Below the pieces are notes generated by a model that was not told the origin of the DNA, did not search any database, and saw only the letters and a program-made list of their open reading frames with translations. A DNA stretch of 7,546 nt. Source: Hyphomonadaceae bacterium UBA2389. Lineage in GTDB: Bacteria; Pseudomonadota; Alphaproteobacteria; Caulobacterales; Aquidulcibacteraceae. Location of the stretch: NCBI GenBank assembly GCA_002343395.1, contig DDSN01000127.1, positions 2,240-9,785 on the forward strand. Reading direction: 5' to 3'. The position numbers were made by a program, and so were the translations under genes. This document shows positions 4,436-7,546 of this stretch, piece by piece (position 1 is the stretch's first letter; each line of letters opens with the position of its first letter).

Positions 4436-5659
4436 ATGCGTGTTGCATGGCTCGCATGCTGCGCACTCGGCTGGACGCCGATCGCACATGCGCAAGATCT
4501 CAGCTTCAATGACGCGCTAGCGCGCGCCAGTGATGGTCCTCGCGTCGAGGCCGGGCGCGCCTCCGTGCGTGCAGCCCAACTCGCGATCGGCCCCGCCGGC
4601 CAGTTGCCTGATCCCGAACTTGTGCTCGGGCTAGAAAACGTCCCGCTCTCGGGCGTGGATCGCTATCGTCTCGACCGCGATGAGATGACGATGCAGCGCA
4701 TCGGCATTATGCAGGAAATGCCAAGCGGCTTGGGCGCTCGCCGGTCTATGGCTGAAGCCGAAGCCGATCGCGCCGGCGCGGATTTGGCGCTGGCGGAACT
4801 GGAAGCGCGTTTAGGCGCCGCACAGGCTTGGATCAGTCTTCATTACGTCGAACGCCGCGCCGAGGCGCTGCAGGCGCTCGCGGAGGAAGCGGTCGCGGCG
4901 GCAGGCGCGGCCCGCGGCCGCCTAGCTGCCGGAGCGGGCACGGTGGATGAGACGATCGCCGCTGAGATCGAAGCTGCGCGCCTGGCTGACCGGCTTGCCG
5001 AGCTTGCAGCGGCGCGTGTGCGCGCGCGCGGCGAATTGCGGCGGTGGATCGGCGCGGCGGCTGATCAGGAATTGGCAGCGGCCGCGCCCGAATTTGCGGT
5101 CGACGCAGGACAAATGCGCGAACGGTTGCGCCGCCATCCAGCGCTTGGCGCTTACCGCGCCGAAATCGGCGCCGCACAAGCAGGCCTTGCCATGGCCCGC
5201 GCCGAGCGGCGTCCGGACTGGTCCTGGGGGCTCACTTATGGGCGCCGTGATCCGAGCTTTGGCGACATGGCCTCGATTGAAGTGCGCGTCGGTTTACCGC
5301 TTTTCCAACCCTGGCGTCAGGGACCGCTGGTCGATGCGCGCCGCGCTGATGTCGCGCGCGCCGAAGCCGACACGCATGCCGCTGAGCGCGAATATAGTGC
5401 AAATCTGGAAACGCAACTCGCCGAATACGATGCGCTTTCGGCCAATCTGGAGCGCGCGCGCAGCGTGCGTTTGCCCTTCGCGGTCCAACGCGCCGAAGCG
5501 GCCGCTGGCGCCTTCGCTGCCGGGCGCGCGAGCGCCGCTGAATTGATCGAGGCGCGCCGTGCGCGGCTCGAGGCGGAACTCGAAGCCATCGAACTTGAAG
5601 AGCGCCGCGCGCTGGTCGGCGCGCAATTGACACTGCAATACGGGGAGAGCCTTCCATGA
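4436..5659 (+). CDS. cusC: Outer-membrane efflux factor, CusC/CzcC-type TolC-family protein
   Basis: A 407-residue outer-membrane channel that completes a tripartite Cu(I)/Ag(I) pump. Residues 1-20 are a signal peptide with the site AHAQ (cleavage around residue 19). Two outer-membrane efflux repeats follow (about 21-205 and 225-405), each with long alanine- and glutamate-rich coiled helices and a short strand pair. Recognisable pieces are AGQLPDPELVLGLENVPL, the IMQEMPSGLGARRSMAEAEA helix start after the first barrel strands, and WSWGLTYGRR with SIEVRVGLPLFQPWRQ in the second repeat. The length is normal for the family. ATG 4436 has a good ribosome site (GGAG at 4425-4428, 7-base spacing); the in-frame start at 4388 would spoil the signal peptide. 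There is no acceptable lipobox, so unlike E. coli CusC it is probably not a lipoprotein. Its stop overlaps the adaptor start as ATGA. The Cu/Ag assignment comes from its neighbours. Confidence 0.88.
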   Translation: MRVAWLACCALGWTPIAHAQDLSFNDALARASDGPRVEAGRASVRAAQLAIGPAGQLPDPELVLGLENVPLSGVDRYRLDRDEMTMQRIGIMQEMPSGLGARRSMAEAEADRAGADLALAELEARLGAAQAWISLHYVERRAEALQALAEEAVAAAGAARGRLAAGAGTVDETIAAEIEAARLADRLAELAAARVRARGELRRWIGAAADQELAAAAPEFAVDAGQMRERLRRHPALGAYRAEIGAAQAGLAMARAERRPDWSWGLTYGRRDPSFGDMASIEVRVGLPLFQPWRQGPLVDARRADVARAEADTHAAEREYSANLETQLAEYDALSANLERARSVRLPFAVQRAEAAAGAFAAGRASAAELIEARRARLEAELEAIELEERRALVGAQLTLQYGESLP

Positions 5660-7125
5660 ATGATGACCTGAAGGCCAAGCTGCCGCGCTTTGCGTTCATC
5701 GGCGCTGCCGCACTGGTCGCTGTCGTTGGCGTTGGCGGGGCAGGTTATTGGCTCGGCGCAAGTCGCGCGCCCGCCGGGGCCGAGGACGGGCGGGCCATCC
5801 TCTATTGGTATGACCCCATGCTCCCCGACGAACGTTACCCGGGTCCCGGCCAGTCATCCATGGGCATGGACCTTATTCCTCGCTACGCCGACGAGGGCGC
5901 GGGCGAGGCTGGCGTGCGCATCGACCCTGGAGTGTCGCAAAATCTCGGTGTGCGTCTGGCAACAGTTGAGCGCAGGGAACTGGCCCGCACCGTGACCGCG
6001 GCTGGCGTTATCGGGTTCAATGAACGCAATCTCGTAATCGCGCAGGCGCGGGCGTCTGGCTTTGTTGAGCGTTCTTACGGCCGCGCCATAGGCGATGTCG
6101 TCGCCGCGGGGGCGCCTATCGTCGACATGCGCGTGCCTGAATGGACGGCGGCGCAGGCCGAATACCTCGCGCTGCGTAGTGCAGGCGGCGATCTGGCGGA
6201 CGCCGCGCGGCGCCGGCTCGCTATGCTTGGCATGCCGGCCTCGCTTATCGCGCGGGTCGAACGCGAGGGAAGGCCCTACCCTGTCACGACTGTGACTGCG
6301 CCCATCGCCGGCGCCATCACCCAGCTCGACATCCGTGCCGGCATGACAATCATGCAAGGCGCGCCTTTGGCCACAATCAACGCTGTGTCGCCGGTGTGGC
6401 TCGTGGCGTCCTTGACGCAGGCCGATGCTGGCATCGCTCGTCCAGGTGAGCGCGCCGTAGCAAGGACGCCAGCATTTCCGGGCGAGACCTTCGCGGGCCG
6501 CATCGAAAGCGTGCTGCCGTCGGCTGATCCAGCGACGCGCACGATCGAAGTGCGCATTGCCCTCGCCAATCCGCAGGGGCGCTTGCGGCCAGGCATGACC
6601 GCCGATGTCGAAATCGCTGAACCACAAGCGCGCGCATCACTCATCGTTCCGGCGGAAGCCGTAATCCAGACGGGGCGGCGCAGCGTCGTCATCGTTGCAG
6701 GCGAGGAGGGGCGTTTTATGCCCGTCGAAGTCGAACTCGGCCGGCGCGCGGGCGATCGCATCGAGGTGACGAGCGGCCTCGAAGAGGGACAGCGCGTCGT
6801 GGCGTCCGGGCAATTCCTGATCGATTCAGAAGCAAGCCTGACCGGGGCCCTCGATCGGCTCGAAGCGTCGAGCGCTCGCCAGAGCGCGGCCCCCGCCGGT
6901 TATGAAGCAAGCGGACGCATCACGGCCTTGGGCGGCGAGACCGTCACGATCGCGCATGAGCCGATCGCCGACCTTAACTGGCCCGCGATGACGATGCAGT
7001 TCACGCTTGAGACCGCCCATCTCGCGCACGGGATCGCGGTCGGCGACCAGGTCAACTTCCGCATTCGCCAGGAGGGCTCGCGCTACATCGTCACCGCGAT
7101 CAGCAAAGCCGGAGCGCAGCCATGA
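5656..7125 (+). CDS. cusB: RND periplasmic adaptor CusB with C-terminal CusF-like metallochaperone domain
   Basis: A 489-residue membrane-fusion protein linking the CusA pump to the outer-membrane channel and handing on Cu(I)/Ag(I). An N-terminal membrane anchor spans about 12-33. Residues 50-77 form the heavy-metal binding segment YWYDPM...SSMGMDLIPRY, with M55, M69 and M71 matching the three metal-binding methionines of E. coli CusB. Then come the barrel-sandwich/lipoyl halves and alpha-helical hairpin (about 95-245, hairpin 163-203), the beta-barrel (246-322, including RTIEVRIALANPQGRLRPGMTADV) and the membrane-proximal domain (about 328-400). After a short linker, residues 415-485 are a CusF-like domain: H434, W442, M445 and M447 in AHEPIADLNWPAMTMQF match the CusF Cu(I)/Ag(I) site H36, W44, M47 and M49. 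In E. coli, CusF is a separate protein. Start and stop both overlap neighbouring genes as ATGA, giving tight coupling. Confidence 0.93.
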   Translation: MNDDLKAKLPRFAFIGAAALVAVVGVGGAGYWLGASRAPAGAEDGRAILYWYDPMLPDERYPGPGQSSMGMDLIPRYADEGAGEAGVRIDPGVSQNLGVRLATVERRELARTVTAAGVIGFNERNLVIAQARASGFVERSYGRAIGDVVAAGAPIVDMRVPEWTAAQAEYLALRSAGGDLADAARRRLAMLGMPASLIARVEREGRPYPVTTVTAPIAGAITQLDIRAGMTIMQGAPLATINAVSPVWLVASLTQADAGIARPGERAVARTPAFPGETFAGRIESVLPSADPATRTIEVRIALANPQGRLRPGMTADVEIAEPQARASLIVPAEAVIQTGRRSVVIVAGEEGRFMPVEVELGRRAGDRIEVTSGLEEGQRVVASGQFLIDSEASLTGALDRLEASSARQSAAPAGYEASGRITALGGETVTIAHEPIADLNWPAMTMQFTLETAHLAHGIAVGDQVNFRIRQEGSRYIVTAISKAGAQP

Positions 7126-7546
7126 TTGCGGCCGTCATCCGCTGGTCAGTCGCCAATCGCTTTTTGGTCGTGCTGGCGACGCTGGCGCTCGCAGTTGCGG
7201 GCGCGCTCGCAATCCGTTCGACGCCCGTCGATGCGCTCCCCGATCTTTCCGACGTGCAAGTGGTCATTCGCACGAGCTATCCCGGTCAGGCGCCCCAGAT
7301 CGTCGAAGATCAGGTCACCTATCCCTTGACCACCACGATGCTATCGGTTCCAGGCGCGCGCACGGTGAGGGGCTATTCCTTCTTCGGCGACAGTTTCGTC
7401 TACATCATCTTTGAAGACGGCACGGATCTTTATTGGGCGCGCTCGCGCGTGCTTGAATATCTCAATCAGGTCCAAGGCAGACTTCCCCCGCAAGCGCGGT
7501 CCTCTCTTGGTCCTGACGCCACGGGCGTCGGCTGGGTGTTCCAGTA
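7122..7546 (+). CDS. cusA: CusA-type heavy-metal RND efflux pump (N-terminus only)
   Basis: The first 141 residues of an inner-membrane, proton-driven RND transporter that usually has about 1,040 residues; the rest lies beyond the window. The N-terminus is characteristic of the heavy-metal (HME-RND) group: SVANRFLVVLATLALAVAG forms TM1, followed by TPVDALPDLSDVQV, TSYPGQAPQIVEDQVTYPL, LSVPGARTVRGYS, FGDSFVYIIFEDGTDLYWAR, SRVLEYLNQVQGRLP and LGPDATGVGWVFQ. These blocks read almost as in E. coli CusA, so a Cu(I)/Ag(I) pump is well supported, together with the CusB and CusF ligands next door. The methionine ladder and the central Met triad of CusA lie outside the window and cannot be checked. 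ATG 7122 overlaps the adaptor's stop codon (ATGA). Confidence 0.93.
   Translation, partial: MIAAVIRWSVANRFLVVLATLALAVAGALAIRSTPVDALPDLSDVQVVIRTSYPGQAPQIVEDQVTYPLTTTMLSVPGARTVRGYSFFGDSFVYIIFEDGTDLYWARSRVLEYLNQVQGRLPPQARSSLGPDATGVGWVFQ

Noticed and set aside
1..7546. CRISPR arrays, tRNA or rRNA genes, complete insertion sequences
   Set aside because: No regularly spaced repeats, no cloverleaf or rRNA-like sequence and no transposase motif were found on either strand.

Overview
The window is about 7.5 kb of GC-rich DNA. It resembles a heavy-metal resistance island of an alphaproteobacterium, perhaps near the Caulobacterales or Hyphomonadaceae; that placement is an impression from GC content, short intergenic gaps and protein style, not a measurement. 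Two outward-facing metal-efflux operons flank a central stretch holding a metal-sensing regulator and mobile-DNA debris.

Left operon (minus strand, 2428 down to 1 and beyond). A MerR-type promoter at 2455-2485 drives an isoprenylcysteine methyltransferase-like membrane protein (1799-2428), a compact cation diffusion facilitator (1209-1802), a chimeric ORF joining the N-terminal part of a SAM methyltransferase to the C-terminal part of a second CDF exporter (709-1212), a small exported Cys/His-rich protein (320-712), and the start of a CzcC/CusC-like outer-membrane factor that leaves the window (1-263). The first four genes are joined by ATGA start/stop overlaps. The divergent merR gene (2494-2970) carries the cysteine pattern of ZntR/CadR/PbrR regulators, so the operon probably answers to Zn(II), Cd(II) or Pb(II).

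Centre (2971-3944). After merR come a possible terminator, a segment of nested inverted repeats that folds well on paper and has no recognisable protein (3081-3243), a decayed C-terminal piece of a Fic-family 'mobile mystery protein B' gene with two frameshifts (about 3290-3545), and about 400 bases with no recognised gene.

Right operon (plus strand, 3945 to the end). A promoter with a 20-bp spacer sits so close to the first start codon that the mRNA may be leaderless. It drives another small exported Cys-rich protein (3983-4357), an outer-membrane factor of CusC type (4436-5659), a CusB-type adaptor fused to a C-terminal CusF metallochaperone domain (5656-7125), and the N-terminus of a CusA-type RND pump (7122-7546, cut by the window end). 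The CusB methionines and the CusF His/Trp/Met/Met set point to Cu(I)/Ag(I) export from periplasm and cytoplasm to the outside.

The most notable points are the in-frame methyltransferase::CDF fusion that keeps translational coupling in the operon, the pair of related HxCC small exported proteins each placed directly before an outer-membrane factor gene, the structured non-coding-looking element, and the Fic remnant marking past mobile-element activity.
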